Origin: Oscillospiraceae bacterium Zagget12
Lineage (GTDB): Bacteria; Bacillota; Clostridia; UBA1381
Assembly: GCA_001941225.1 (NCBI GenBank)
Contig: MSHM01000043.1
Coordinates: 1 to 59,426, forward strand
Reading direction: 5' to 3'
Length of the DNA: 59,426 nt
The notes under the pieces were generated by a model. That model was not told the origin of the DNA and did not search any database. It was given only the letters and a program-made list of their open reading frames with translations. A program made the position numbers and the translations under genes. Positions 1 through 9,251 of this stretch are shown here, in pieces. Position 1 is the stretch's first letter, and each line of letters opens with the position of its first letter.

Positions 1-143
1 TATTAACGTGAAAAATAAACGGCGCAGCTTACTATTATTTGAGACTCGGAGTATATTTATACGCCGTCGTCTCTCATAACAGCAATCTGCTTGTTTCTTT
101 TCCACGTTATAATTTATGCCGCCGTTTATTTTTCACGTTAATA
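1..143. repeat. MITE-like palindromic element, copy 1
   Basis: A 24-bp perfect terminal inverted repeat lies at 1-24 (TATTAACGTGAAAAATAAAC then GGCG) and 120-143. The left end coincides with the window edge, so the element may extend further. Positions 22-106 form an 85-bp core that recurs, inverted and about 92% identical (7 mismatches by eye), at 19310-19394 inside the ATP synthase operon. The core can fold into an imperfect hairpin: GAGAC at 41-45 with GTCTC at 69-73, around a GTATA/TATAC stem. No open frame of note is present. A non-autonomous miniature element or a REP-type repeat is the likeliest identity. Confidence 0.6.
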
Positions 144-259
144 CCTCCGAATTGTTTATTCTATATTATATATCCTATACTATTTTACCACCGATTTTAC
201 TATAAAACAATACAAATATTGTCCCGACGCGTGAAAATTTCGATGAATTTTCAGCGCAA

Positions 260-293
260 CAACAAAACAGACCGCTAAAATTTAACGGTCTGT
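260..293 (-). terminator. Intrinsic terminator of ftsZ
   Basis: The stem pairs ACAGACCG (267-274) with CGGTCTGT (286-293) and extends through TAAA/TTTA with one wobble. It lies 15 bases past the ftsZ stop. On the minus strand it is followed by a T-rich tract. Confidence 0.75.
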
Positions 294-307
294 AAGATTC
301 AGAAATT

Positions 308-1474
308 TTATCTGCCCGGTTTAAAGAAATCGGGAACATCAATGCTGCCCATTCCGGGTTTTAATTTTCTGTTAAATATGGAATTATCGTCCAAATCGGA
401 AACGGACGAAGTGTAAGACGGAGTCTTTCTGTCGCTTGAGCCGTTTCCCGACGCGAATTTCGGAGTTATTCTCTTAAGGTCGTTCTTATCCTGACCGCGT
501 CTTGTAGAACCGTCAAGACCCGTAGCAATAAGAGTAACCTTTATCTCGTCCTTAAGCGAATCGTCCATCGCGGTTCCGACAATAATATTTGCCTCCTCGC
601 TTACCATATCGCGGACAATGCTTGAAACCTCACCCATATCAACAAGTGAAAATTCGCTGCCGCCCGTGATGTTAAGAAGAACATTTTCAGCGCCTTCTAT
701 GCTTGTTTCAAGCAACGGACTTTCGATAGCCGCGCGAACAGCGTCCTGAGCCGCATTCTCGCCTTTGCCGATACCGATGCCCATATGAGCAACGCCGCTG
801 TCCTTCATAATTGTTCTTACATCGGCGAAGTCGCAGTTCATAATACCGCGCTGTGTGATTACTTCTATAATTCCCTGCACGCCTTGACGAAGTACGTCGT
901 CGGCAAGCTTAAAGGAATCCTTAATTGTTACTTTCTTATCGGCAATCTTTAAAAGCAAATCGTTCGGTATTGTAACAATGGCATCAACCTTTTCCGCAAG
1001 GTTCTTTATACCCTCTTCCGCATTTCTCATTCTTTGAGGTCCCTCAAAGAAGAACGGCTTTGTTACAACAGCAACCGTCAAAACACCCAAAGATTTAGCA
1101 GCCTCGGCGATTATCGGCGCGGCTCCCGTTCCCGTTCCGCCGCCCATTCCGGCGGTTACGAATACCATTTCGGTGTCCTTTACAAGATTTTTGATTTCGT
1201 CTTTTGTTTCCTCAGCCGCCTGTCTTCCGATGTCAGGCTTAGCTCCGGCGCCAAGTCCGTTGGTCAGCTTTGCACCAATCTGCAAAACCGTAGGAGCCTT
1301 TACATTGGAAAGCTGCTGCGCGTCTGTATTAACGCAGATAAACTCAGCCTTTGTAACTCCCGCCTCAATCATACGGTCCACAGCGTTGTTTCCGCCGCCG
1401 CCGACACCGATGACCTTAATTCTTGCGCCGTCTATTGTTGTGTTTTCTTCCAAATCAATAGGCATACCACTCAT
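308..1474 (-). CDS. ftsZ: Cell division protein FtsZ
   Basis: Tubulin-like GTPase that polymerises into the Z ring at midcell. The 388-residue product has the usual length. The N-terminal GTP-binding core includes GGGTGTG at residues 111-117, followed by the NPDLL-like IPNDLLL segment and the T7-loop region. A low-complexity linker (about 320-370) leads to the conserved C-terminal peptide DVPDFFKPG, which in this family binds FtsA, SepF or ZapD-type partners. The start has a strong AAGGAGGA site 8 bases upstream. It is the last gene of the murA-divIB-ftsZ cluster, separated from divIB by 181 bases, so an extra promoter is possible. No ftsA lies in the window. Confidence 0.98.
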   Translation of the reverse strand: MSGMPIDLEENTTIDGARIKVIGVGGGGNNAVDRMIEAGVTKAEFICVNTDAQQLSNVKAPTVLQIGAKLTNGLGAGAKPDIGRQAAEETKDEIKNLVKDTEMVFVTAGMGGGTGTGAAPIIAEAAKSLGVLTVAVVTKPFFFEGPQRMRNAEEGIKNLAEKVDAIVTIPNDLLLKIADKKVTIKDSFKLADDVLRQGVQGIIEVITQRGIMNCDFADVRTIMKDSGVAHMGIGIGKGENAAQDAVRAAIESPLLETSIEGAENVLLNITGGSEFSLVDMGEVSSIVRDMVSEEANIIVGTAMDDSLKDEIKVTLIATGLDGSTRRGQDKNDLKRITPKFASGNGSSDRKTPSYTSSVSDLDDNSIFNRKLKPGMGSIDVPDFFKPGR

Positions 1475-1655
1475 CTATATTATCCTCCTTCGTAGTTCCT
1501 CCCCGTAAAACTCATCGGGAATTCTCCGCATATATATTATTTTACTATGTTTTTTCAACTTATTCAATAGTTTTTTCCAACAAATTTTTAAAACGGCGAA
1601 TAATTGTAAACAATATTATTTGCATTTTTCGATATTTTTTTGTGCAATTTTTCTT

Positions 1656-2579
1656 TTACGGCGTATATGTCGCCTGACCGGTTTCGCTTAAATCCATTGT
1701 TCCGCGCGCGTTTTCGGCAAGGCTGTTGCTCCTCATCGCCTCCTTGAAAAGCCTTAATTTACGCTCCAAATCAAGCTGCGTACCGCAAAGAACGGTGATG
1801 CGGTTATCGTAATTCATAGTTATATCCGTTATATCGTTTACGTCTATTTCTATAATTTCATCTAATATTTCCGCGTTTTCCAAGGTTTCGAGAACGGTAA
1901 TCACAATATCTTTCTTTTCGGATTCGTCCGTTTCAAGGATTTCGCCGAGAGAGTAACCGCTCACGGAAAATCCCGTTATCACGGGCACCGGCTCGGGTGC
2001 GCTGCCGTCCTCGGAAAGCACTCTGAGTCCGGCATTTGTCAAAAGAGTGTTGTTCTCCGTCTTTATAAGCGCCGCCGGAGTATATTCCGTCACAATAACC
2101 TTGACGGACGGCGGAAATATCTTTTTTTGAACCTCTACCTCGTCTATATAAGGAATTTCTTTAAGAAGTTTTCTTATTTTTCCTCCTCCGGAACGGAAAA
2201 GATTCTCGCCCACAAGAGGCTGCAGCTTTTCCTGAAATTGCTCCGCGCTGACAAGTCTGTTTCCCTCGACGGTCACACTGCGTATATTGAATATGGGTGT
2301 TAAAAACATCAGAACAAGCACAAGCAGAACGGCTAAAATAAGTGTCGCCAACGCGCGGCGTCTTTGAAGTTTCAGCCTCTGCTCCTTTTGTTTCTTCTGG
2401 TATCTCACCTTTTTTTCAAGCTCGCTAAGCTCGCGTCCCTCATTGCGTGCAGGAGTTTTCCTGCTTTGCGAGGCGGAGTTTTTTTTGTCCGCAGTGCTTG
2501 GATTGTATTCAGTTGTGGTCCTTGTAACCTTTCTGCCGCCTGTTTTCACAAGGCGTATGTTACTCTTCTTTTCGTCCAT
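1656..2579 (-). CDS. divIB: Cell division protein DivIB/FtsQ
   Basis: Bitopic divisome protein linking FtsB/FtsL-type partners to septal wall synthesis. The 307-residue chain has a long, very basic cytoplasmic N-terminus (1-75), one membrane helix (about 76-97, LATLILAVLLVLVLMFL), then a POTRA domain starting at RSVTVEGN and a beta domain outside the membrane. It begins 4 bases after the murA stop, so the two are co-transcribed and probably translationally linked. The identification rests on architecture and position between murA and ftsZ. Sequence conservation in this family is low. Confidence 0.92.
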   Translation of the reverse strand: MDEKKSNIRLVKTGGRKVTRTTTEYNPSTADKKNSASQSRKTPARNEGRELSELEKKVRYQKKQKEQRLKLQRRRALATLILAVLLVLVLMFLTPIFNIRSVTVEGNRLVSAEQFQEKLQPLVGENLFRSGGGKIRKLLKEIPYIDEVEVQKKIFPPSVKVIVTEYTPAALIKTENNTLLTNAGLRVLSEDGSAPEPVPVITGFSVSGYSLGEILETDESEKKDIVITVLETLENAEILDEIIEIDVNDITDITMNYDNRITVLCGTQLDLERKLRLFKEAMRSNSLAENARGTMDLSETGQATYTP

Positions 2580-2583
2580 ATTA

Positions 2584-3834
2584 TCATTCCCGTCTTATAT
2601 TAGCGCCGCATTTAAGAAGATATTTTTCTATACTTTCATAGCCTCTGTCTATAAACTCCGTGCCGCTTACGGTAGTTATCCCGTTTGCGGCAAGCGCCGC
2701 GACTACAAGCGCCGCGCCGCCGCGCAGTTCCCTCGCGACCACATTGGCGCCCTGAAGTTCCTTTACTCCGCGCACAACCGCGCTCCTGCCTTCAACCTTT
2801 ATGTCCGCGCCCATTCTTGTAAGCTCGTCAACGTGTTGAAATCTGTTTTCAAATATATTTTCAATAAAAACACTTGTTCCCTTTGCCATTGACGCAAGCG
2901 ACATAAAAGGAGACTGTATATCCGTGGGAAATCCCGGATACGGCATTGTTCTTATTGTATGTACACTTTTAAGCCTTTTCGGCGCGGTCTGGATTATCCT
3001 GTTTTTTTCGCATTTGATTTTCGCGCCCATTTCGGTGAGGACATAGAGCATCGCGCGCATATCCTGAGGATTTACGCTGCTGAGGCACATCTCGCCGCCC
3101 GTTATTGCCGATGCCGCAAGATAGGTCGCGGCGACTATGCGGTCGGGCATTATCGTGTATTCCGCGCCGCGGAGCTTTTCCACGCCGTCTATGGTTATTA
3201 TGCTTGAGCCGGCACCCCGCACCTTCGCGCCCATTTTATTAAGGAAATTACCCAAATCCACTATTTCCGGCTCGCGCGCCGCGTTGGAAATGGTGGTGGT
3301 TCCGTTTGCGCACACCGCCGCAAGCATTGCGTTTTCGGTGGCACCCACGCTCGGAAAATCAAGATGTATGCCGCCGCCGGTAATTTCGGCAGCCTCGCAT
3401 TTTATGTAGCCGTGTTCCTCTTGAATTTCAACGCCGAGAGCACGCAGCGCCTTCAGATGAAGGTCTATCGGGCGCAAGCCTATCGGGCAGCCGCCCGGCA
3501 TACTGACCACCGCCTTTTTGCACCGTGAAATTATCGCACCGAGAAATACTATTGACGACCTCATTTCACGCATAAGATCCTCGCATATCCTGCAATCACA
3601 CATTCCGCGCGTGTCAACCGTAACGGTGTCCGATTCGCGCTTTACCTTGCAGCCCAGCCTTTCAAGCACAAGGTCTGTTTTATCCACATCTCTCAGGCAC
3701 GGGCAGTTTTTTATGACGCTTATTCCGTCCGCCATCACCGTGGCAGCCAAAATGGGCAGCACCGCGTTCTTAGCGCCTTGTACGCGTATCTCGCCGCTTA
3801 TTTTTTCGCCGCCCTCTATAATAAGTTTGCCCAC
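2584..3834 (-). CDS. murA: UDP-N-acetylglucosamine 1-carboxyvinyltransferase MurA
   Basis: Catalyses the first committed step of peptidoglycan synthesis, moving enolpyruvate from PEP to UDP-GlcNAc. The KN pair (K22-N23 in SGEIRVQGAKNA) and the catalytic loop PGGCPIGLRP with Cys116 are present, so it should be the fosfomycin-sensitive Cys form. The frame opens with GTG at 3843, but the GAGG ribosome binding site overlaps that codon. The second GTG at 3834 is preferred: it has proper spacing and gives the family-typical start MGKLIIEGG. First gene of the murA-divIB-ftsZ cluster. Confidence 0.96.
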   Translation of the reverse strand: MGKLIIEGGEKISGEIRVQGAKNAVLPILAATVMADGISVIKNCPCLRDVDKTDLVLERLGCKVKRESDTVTVDTRGMCDCRICEDLMREMRSSIVFLGAIISRCKKAVVSMPGGCPIGLRPIDLHLKALRALGVEIQEEHGYIKCEAAEITGGGIHLDFPSVGATENAMLAAVCANGTTTISNAAREPEIVDLGNFLNKMGAKVRGAGSSIITIDGVEKLRGAEYTIMPDRIVAATYLAASAITGGEMCLSSVNPQDMRAMLYVLTEMGAKIKCEKNRIIQTAPKRLKSVHTIRTMPYPGFPTDIQSPFMSLASMAKGTSVFIENIFENRFQHVDELTRMGADIKVEGRSAVVRGVKELQGANVVARELRGGAALVVAALAANGITTVSGTEFIDRGYESIEKYLLKCGANIRRE

Positions 3835-4023
3835 TTTTAACACCTCGCATTATAATATATTCTCATATGTTATAATACGAAATATATAAAAATCTGTTAC
3901 AACTGTATATTATAACACAAGTTGTCCGCTTTTTTAAGGGTTGACTTGCAAAAATAACATACCCTTAACATCAATGCAACAATGCGGAGCTTGTCGAAAG
4001 AGGTAAACTCGATAAAAATAACA

Positions 4024-4050
4024 AAAAAGAAAGACACGTCAGTGCCTTTC
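4024..4050 (-). terminator. Terminator overlapping the stop codon of the ROK kinase
   Basis: The stem pairs GAAAGGCAC with GTGTCTTTC (minus strand, 4050-4042 and 4037-4029, one wobble). It is followed by TTTTTT. The four-base loop contains the TGA stop of the ROK kinase gene. Confidence 0.8.
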
Positions 4051-4992
4051 AATATTGCTTTTAGCTGCCATTGCCGCGCCGACAATGCCCGCGTCGTTAA
4101 ACAGCTTTGCTATTCTTATATCGGTTTTCGGCATAAATTTATTAAAATCGTATTTATACACAAATTCCTTAATCGGTTCGAGCAGAACATTGCCCTCTTT
4201 GCTTATTCCGCCGCCTATAACAAGTATTTCCGGCTGAAATATATTTACTATATTTGTGATTCCCTCGGCGATATATCGGATATAGTTGTTTTTGACCTCT
4301 ATAGCCGCCTTATCTCCCGCTTTCGCGCACTCAAACGCCGTTCTGCCGCTTACGTGACCCTTTCTTCTTACCCATTCGTTCATCGCCGAATCGGGATATT
4401 TTTTCATCATCTCGGAGGTTTGCTCCTTAAGCGCGGTGACCGACGCGTATCGCTCAAAGCAGCCGCGTCTGCCGCAGGTGCATTTTATACCGTTCATTTC
4501 CATACAAATATGACCTATTTCGGCTCCGGCGCTGTTAAATCCGCGGTAAATCTTCTTATTTATAATGATACCGCCGCCCACTCCGGTGCCGAGAGTTATA
4601 AACACAAAGCTGTCGGCATCGTGTCCGCAGACGATATACTCGCCGTATGCCGCCGCGTTGGCGTCGTTTTCCATATATACCGGCAAATCAAAATACTTTT
4701 TTATCTCGGCGGCAATGGGCGCTTTTTTAAAACGCAGATTGCCCGCGTATACAACAACTCCGTTTTCGCTGTCCACCGTACCCGGACTTCCTATGCCTAT
4801 CGCTTTAATATCACGCATACCGTGTCCCGCCTCGCGCGTGATGCGCTCGCTAAGCGTCGCCATATCCTTAACTATTTCCTCATAGCTCCTGCCTCTTAGG
4901 GTCGGCATACTGCTCTTTGAAAGTATTTTGCCGTCCTCGCCGACGCAGCCCGCCGCGATATTTGTGCCGCCCAAATCTATTCCTATATACAT
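4039..4992 (-). CDS. ROK-family sugar kinase, probable glucokinase
   Basis: Phosphorylates a hexose, most likely glucose, with ATP in the cytoplasm. The 317-residue product has the phosphate motif DLGGTN (6-11), the catalytic Asp110 in ENDANAAAYGE, GTGVGGG (135-141), and the ROK zinc site with His161 and CTCGRRGC (Cys171, 173, 178). It lacks the N-terminal helix-turn-helix of ROK repressors, so an enzyme is favoured. N-acetylmannosamine kinase is an alternative that sequence alone cannot exclude. It starts 14 bases after the EAL protein gene and is probably co-transcribed with it. Confidence 0.9.
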   Translation of the reverse strand: MYIGIDLGGTNIAAGCVGEDGKILSKSSMPTLRGRSYEEIVKDMATLSERITREAGHGMRDIKAIGIGSPGTVDSENGVVVYAGNLRFKKAPIAAEIKKYFDLPVYMENDANAAAYGEYIVCGHDADSFVFITLGTGVGGGIIINKKIYRGFNSAGAEIGHICMEMNGIKCTCGRRGCFERYASVTALKEQTSEMMKKYPDSAMNEWVRRKGHVSGRTAFECAKAGDKAAIEVKNNYIRYIAEGITNIVNIFQPEILVIGGGISKEGNVLLEPIKEFVYKYDFNKFMPKTDIRIAKLFNDAGIVGAAMAAKSNIERH

Positions 4993-5006
4993 CGATTTTT
5001 CTCCCG

Positions 5007-7169
5007 TCAGTTTACTATTTGACCCGTGCTTTTTATCACGGCTATAGCTTTAACCAATTTTCCGTCAATATATACAGGTTTTGCGGTAACCTTACAGCGC
5101 TTATATACATTATCGGTATGCTTTAAATCCAAAATGCAGGTAACAGGCTCTTTATTAGTCTGAATATCGGCGCACATATTTTCAAATGCGACTATTGAGC
5201 CGGGGTGGACAATATGGTCATTAAGCAGCGTTTCAGCCGCGTTTTCAACGTCCTTGCCCAAAATATAATCCTGAGCGCGGTGCGCCTTTGTTTTTGTCGA
5301 TAAAACTCCGGTTTTAAAGTCATATTCAAGCACTACCGCCTCAATCAAGTCAAGCGCGGTTTCAAAGCTCAGTCTTGACATATTCAGCTCTTCCATTATT
5401 CTCATCTGCTCGGTTGAATCGGATACGGACGCGTAATACATTTCATATCCTTCTCTTTCCGCAAGGAAAAACATTCTGACCGTAAGCCATATCTGCTTAT
5501 TTCGGCGCACATTTCTCACCTGAACAGCCGCGCCGCGCACACCGGATTTCTTTGCCTGCTTAAATGCTTTGAGCACCTTTTTTACATCGTCAGGGTGAAT
5601 GCTGTCAAGCACTCTCGTCATCTTTTCTTCCGTTTTCGGCATATGATTTCTCGTCAAATCATAATAATACTCGTTGGCTTTCATCAGCTGCACGTCTTCT
5701 TTTCCGTCAAAGGCGTAAATTGCCACGCCGCCAAGTATATTATTAAGAAGATTTTCGGTCATAAAATCGGAATGGAACAGCTCCTCTATCGCTATCGTAT
5801 TCTCATACGACATACGCAGCTCGTCTGTCATTACATTATCCGAATTCTTTATAATTTCCTCAAACTTTTCGCTTGATATGGGCTTTGAGAAGAAAAATCC
5901 CTGAGCGTAATAGCAGCCCAAATCCATCAAAAACTTTTTCTGAGCCTCGGTTTCCACTCCCTCGGCGATAGTCTGCAAGCCTATCCATTTCGCCATTCGG
6001 ATAACAGACTCCAGTATTTCCTTACCCTTATTGTTATCGCTCGGTCCGGGTTCAAGGAAACGCGTGTCTATCTTTAACACATCGACGTTAATGTCCTTTA
6101 ATATATTAAGCGATGAATATCCGCTGCCGAAATCGTCCAAAAGCACCTTGAATCCGAGATTGCGCAGCTCGTCAACAACCTTAATAATCTTTTCTTCGTC
6201 ATTCGTAAACGCGCTTTCGGTTATTTCTATTTCAATAAAATTTCTTTTTATCTTATATTTATCGGTAAAAACAACAAATTTATTTGATATTTCAAGCGAG
6301 TAAATATCAAGCCTCGATACATTTACCGACACGGGAACAGCGCTGTATCCCTTGTCTATCCATGTGCGTATAAGACGGCAGGTTTCCTCCCATATGTACT
6401 CATCGAGCTTTGTTATAAGCATATTCTGCTCAAAAAGAGGTATGAAGTCCTTCGGGAATATCAATCCCTTTTTAGGGTGCTCCCATCTTACAAGGCTTTC
6501 CGCGCCCACAACCTTATTCGTCCGTATGTCAAACTTAGGCTGAAGATAAACCTTAAATTCGTGATTTTCAAAAGCGCGCTCGGCGTCGTTCAAAAGCTCA
6601 TACTGCGAGAACATATAATCGCGCACGTTTTTATTATACTCCGCGACGTTTACCATATAATTGTTTTTAACCGTGTCTATGGCAACCTTGGCTCTGTCGC
6701 ACATAAGCCTTACGGGTATATTTTGAGCCTCAACGTGATAAATGCCGACTACAATTTTTATATCTATACCCAACGGGTAATTTTTTACCCAGCCTTGAAC
6801 CTCCGCGCCGAACGGCTCGGGGTCTATATTTTCTTCCTCGTCGAGAAACGCAAATATATCCGACGAAAGGCGGCTTACCGCAAGATTATACTTCTCGGCT
6901 CTCTCCTGCAGCTTTTGTCCTATATAAATCAAAAGCCGGTCGCCCTCCACAAAGCCGAATCTGTCGTTTATGAATTTGAATTTTTCCACGTCCAAACATA
7001 CTATAACATACTTCTTATCAGGATATTTGGCAAATCTGTTTCTGACGCTTTCAATAAAAGTATCCCTGTTATACAGTCCCGTAAGCTTATCAAAGGATTT
7101 TTCTTTTTTCAGTTCTTCTTCAAGGTATTCTATTTTACTCAATAATTGTTTTTCGTTTCCCTCTGACAT
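5007..7169 (-). CDS. Cyclic-di-GMP phosphodiesterase (degenerate GGDEF, EAL, C-terminal PAS-like region)
   Basis: A 720-residue soluble signalling protein. A short coiled coil (1-25) precedes a GGDEF domain whose signature is replaced by SSDIF (about 102-106), so diguanylate cyclase activity is unlikely. The EAL domain (about 195-440) keeps the usual catalytic set: E224 (in ESLVRW), N283, E315/E318 (EITES), D345-D346 (DDFG), K366, E403 (AEGVET) and Q423. It should therefore hydrolyse c-di-GMP. The last 280 residues look like two PAS-type sensor domains, an unusual C-terminal position. The start ATG at 7169 follows GGAGGTG. An earlier in-frame ATG at 7199 has no such site. Confidence 0.88.
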   Translation of the reverse strand: MSEGNEKQLLSKIEYLEEELKKEKSFDKLTGLYNRDTFIESVRNRFAKYPDKKYVIVCLDVEKFKFINDRFGFVEGDRLLIYIGQKLQERAEKYNLAVSRLSSDIFAFLDEEENIDPEPFGAEVQGWVKNYPLGIDIKIVVGIYHVEAQNIPVRLMCDRAKVAIDTVKNNYMVNVAEYNKNVRDYMFSQYELLNDAERAFENHEFKVYLQPKFDIRTNKVVGAESLVRWEHPKKGLIFPKDFIPLFEQNMLITKLDEYIWEETCRLIRTWIDKGYSAVPVSVNVSRLDIYSLEISNKFVVFTDKYKIKRNFIEIEITESAFTNDEEKIIKVVDELRNLGFKVLLDDFGSGYSSLNILKDINVDVLKIDTRFLEPGPSDNNKGKEILESVIRMAKWIGLQTIAEGVETEAQKKFLMDLGCYYAQGFFFSKPISSEKFEEIIKNSDNVMTDELRMSYENTIAIEELFHSDFMTENLLNNILGGVAIYAFDGKEDVQLMKANEYYYDLTRNHMPKTEEKMTRVLDSIHPDDVKKVLKAFKQAKKSGVRGAAVQVRNVRRNKQIWLTVRMFFLAEREGYEMYYASVSDSTEQMRIMEELNMSRLSFETALDLIEAVVLEYDFKTGVLSTKTKAHRAQDYILGKDVENAAETLLNDHIVHPGSIVAFENMCADIQTNKEPVTCILDLKHTDNVYKRCKVTAKPVYIDGKLVKAIAVIKSTGQIVN

Positions 7170-7317
7170 ATACGCGCACCTCCAATACCGATACTTCACA
7201 TTTTCCTTTGGTACGTTTGAATCCTAATATCTCAAACTATACGTTTATATTATAACACACAATTTCAGGAATGAAAAGCATTAATTTCAACTTTATCAAA
7301 AATTTACACATATTTTA

Positions 7318-7346
7318 TTGTTAAAAACGATTATATATGGTATAAT
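7318..7346 (+). promoter_or_regulatory. Sigma-A promoter for the HAD phosphatase gene
   Basis: TTGTTA (7318-7323), 17-base spacer, extended -10 TGGTATAAT ending at 7346. It lies 43 bases before the start codon. Confidence 0.65.
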
Positions 7347-7389
7347 GCCTAAGCAAAGTATGTGATAACACAGGCTATGGGAGAATATT

Positions 7390-8037
7390 ATGCGATATAA
7401 ATATATATTTTTTGATTTGGACGGAACCATTACCGACCCGAAGGAGGGCATTACAAGCTGCGTCAAGTATTCTTTGGAGAGTTTCGGCATTACCGAAACG
7501 GACGACGCTAAGCTTATGCGCTTTATAGGTCCGCCGCTAATATGGTCGTTTAGCGAATACTACGGCTTTGACGAGGAAAAGGCTCTCAAGGCTGTGGATA
7601 AATACCGCGAAAGATTTTCAAAAATAGGCTTATTTGAAAACAGGGTTTACGACGGCGTTTACGATATGCTGCAAACGCTTACGGATAACGGTCATATTCT
7701 CGTTTTGGCAACGTCAAAGCCTAAGGTATTCGCGGACAGAATTATGGCAAAGTACAGACTGCGCCCGTACTTTAAGCTCATATGCGGCTCTGAGCTTGAC
7801 GGCACGCGCAACGACAAAAACGAGGTTATCGAGTACGCCATTGAAAAACTCGGCTGTCGCCGCGAAAGCGTTATTATGGTAGGCGACAGAAAGCACGATA
7901 TAATCGGGGCGAAAAAATGCTCGGTTGCCTCCTGCGGAGTTCGTTTCGGCTACAGCGAGGACGGCGAGCTTGAAAAAGCCGGCGCGGATTATATCGCCGA
8001 TAATTTTGAAGAGCTGCTTTGCATACTTATGCAGTAA
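7390..8037 (+). CDS. HAD-superfamily phosphatase (phosphoglycolate-phosphatase/5'-nucleotidase type)
   Basis: A 215-residue cytoplasmic phosphohydrolase. Motif I is FFDLDGTITD (residues 7-16), with the nucleophile and general-acid Asps. Motif II is LATSKP, and motif III/IV is MVGDRKHDIIGA. The long cap inserted after motif I is the helical type of subclass IA. Sequence does not fix the substrate; relatives act on phosphoglycolate, nucleotides or PPi. A GGGAG site precedes the ATG. The next gene begins 20 bases downstream on the same strand. Confidence 0.88.
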   Translation: MRYKYIFFDLDGTITDPKEGITSCVKYSLESFGITETDDAKLMRFIGPPLIWSFSEYYGFDEEKALKAVDKYRERFSKIGLFENRVYDGVYDMLQTLTDNGHILVLATSKPKVFADRIMAKYRLRPYFKLICGSELDGTRNDKNEVIEYAIEKLGCRRESVIMVGDRKHDIIGAKKCSVASCGVRFGYSEDGELEKAGADYIADNFEELLCILMQ

Positions 8038-8057
8038 ATCAAACGGGAGTGAGCATT

Positions 8058-8480
8058 ATGAGATATAAACTGACAAAAGGACTTGAAAATTGCCCGGACG
8101 CTGTTGAAATACGCAAACAGGTTTTTATAGAAGAGCAAGGGTTTAAAAATGAATTTAACGATACGGACAAGGACGCCTTTCACGTTGTCATCTTCGTAAA
8201 AAACAGGCGCACGGCGACGGGCAGACTGTTTTGGAGCCAAGGCGGCTGTATGAAAATCGGACGCGTGGCTGTTTTGAGCGAATACCGCGGCAAATCGCTC
8301 GGCAGTCTTGTAATCGCTGTGCTTGAAAAAAAGGCGCGCGAGCTTTGCTGTGAAAAAATCGAGCTGTCCGCTCAAACGCGCGTTGCCGAATTTTATAAGC
8401 GCCTCGGCTACGCGCCCTACGGCGAGGAATATACCGACGAGGGCTGTCCGCATATCGCAATGGTTAAAATTCTAAAGTAA
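8058..8480 (+). CDS. GNAT-family N-acetyltransferase (ElaA/YjcF-like)
   Basis: A 140-residue acetyl-CoA-dependent acyltransferase. The opening IRKQVFIEEQG is typical of the YjcF/ElaA subgroup, and the acetyl-CoA loop is VLSEYRGKSLGS. The C-terminal FYKRLGYAPYG is the usual beta-bulge/Tyr region. The start at 8058 follows GGGAGTGAG. An upstream in-frame ATG at 8019 lies inside the HAD gene and lacks a site. The substrate is unknown. It is co-transcribed with the HAD phosphatase and both end at a shared terminator. Confidence 0.85.
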   Translation: MRYKLTKGLENCPDAVEIRKQVFIEEQGFKNEFNDTDKDAFHVVIFVKNRRTATGRLFWSQGGCMKIGRVAVLSEYRGKSLGSLVIAVLEKKARELCCEKIELSAQTRVAEFYKRLGYAPYGEEYTDEGCPHIAMVKILK

Positions 8481-8488
8481 AACATCAC

Positions 8489-8524
8489 AAAAACAGGGCT
8501 GTTCATATATTCAGCCCTGTTTTC
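8489..8524. terminator. Bidirectional terminator between GNAT and pflA
   Basis: AAAAACAGGGCTG (8489-8501) pairs with CAGCCCTGTTTTT-type sequence (8512-8524) around a 10-base AT loop. It serves the plus-strand GNAT gene and the minus-strand pfl operon. The pflA stop codon lies in the stem. Confidence 0.85.
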
Positions 8525-9251
8525 TTATCTTTTTCATATTTTCAATTATAACATTTCGCGCGTGTACCGCCTCGTCCTTAGTCGCGTCCGGAGTGTCGCC
8601 GAGCGGATATTTCATTCCCAATTCACTGTACTTCGGCTTTGCCATAGAGTGATACGGCAGAACGTCAAGCGCCTTTATATTGCGGTATCCGCCTATATAC
8701 CCGCCCAGACGCGCAAGATAAGCGTCGTCAAGAGTGATGCCCGGAACAATTACGTGACGTATCCACACGGTTTTATTTTTACTTGCGAGATAGTCAAGAT
8801 AATTCAGCACACGCTTATTTGAATGTCCCGTCAGCTTGCGGTGCTCCTCATCGTCTATATGCTTAATATCGAGCATAACAAGGTCGCAAACCTCGGTCAG
8901 CGCGTCAAACTCGTCAAGCCTGTCGGCGGAAAATAATATTCCCGAGGTGTCCAGGCAGGTGTGTATTCCGCGTTTCTTGGCTTTCGTGAAAAGCTCGGTG
9001 AGAAATTCAATCTGCATAAGCGGCTCGCCGCCCGTGGCGGTTATTCCGCCGTTTTTGTAAAACACCGCGCCCTTTTCGTACTCGTCAAGAATTTCCTCCG
9101 CGGTCATATCGGTGCCGCCGGACATATCCCAGGTGTCGGGATTGTGGCAGTAGAGGCACCTCATAGGACAGCCCTTGAAAAAGACCGTAAGTCTTATCCC
9201 CGGGCCGTCCACGGTGCCGAATGATTCAATCGAATGAATATGCCCTATCAT
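8511..9251 (-). CDS. pflA: Pyruvate formate-lyase activating enzyme
   Basis: Radical SAM enzyme that abstracts a hydrogen from the conserved glycine of PFL. The 246-residue product has the 4Fe-4S motif CPMRCLYC (C28, C32, C35), then the TGGEP SAM-binding motif ([10 protein letters not shown]). Length and motif positions match PflA proper, not the longer activases that carry ferredoxin domains. Its start overlaps the stop of the radical-domain gene by 4 bases (ATGA), so the activase and its substrate domain are translationally coupled. Confidence 0.95.
   Translation of the reverse strand: MIGHIHSIESFGTVDGPGIRLTVFFKGCPMRCLYCHNPDTWDMSGGTDMTAEEILDEYEKGAVFYKNGGITATGGEPLMQIEFLTELFTKAKKRGIHTCLDTSGILFSADRLDEFDALTEVCDLVMLDIKHIDDEEHRKLTGHSNKRVLNYLDYLASKNKTVWIRHVIVPGITLDDAYLARLGGYIGGYRNIKALDVLPYHSMAKPKYSELGMKYPLGDTPDATKDEAVHARNVIIENMKKIRKQG

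Noticed and set aside
3934-3968. TTAAGGGT/ACCCTTAA inverted repeat as a terminator
   Set aside because: No T run follows on either strand, and the ROK gene already has a good terminator. It may be structure or an operator, but there is no support for either.
3982-4899. 305-codon plus-strand frame antisense to the ROK kinase
   Set aside because: It mirrors a clearly coding gene, has no ribosome site and resembles no protein. Long antisense frames are common here because of codon composition.
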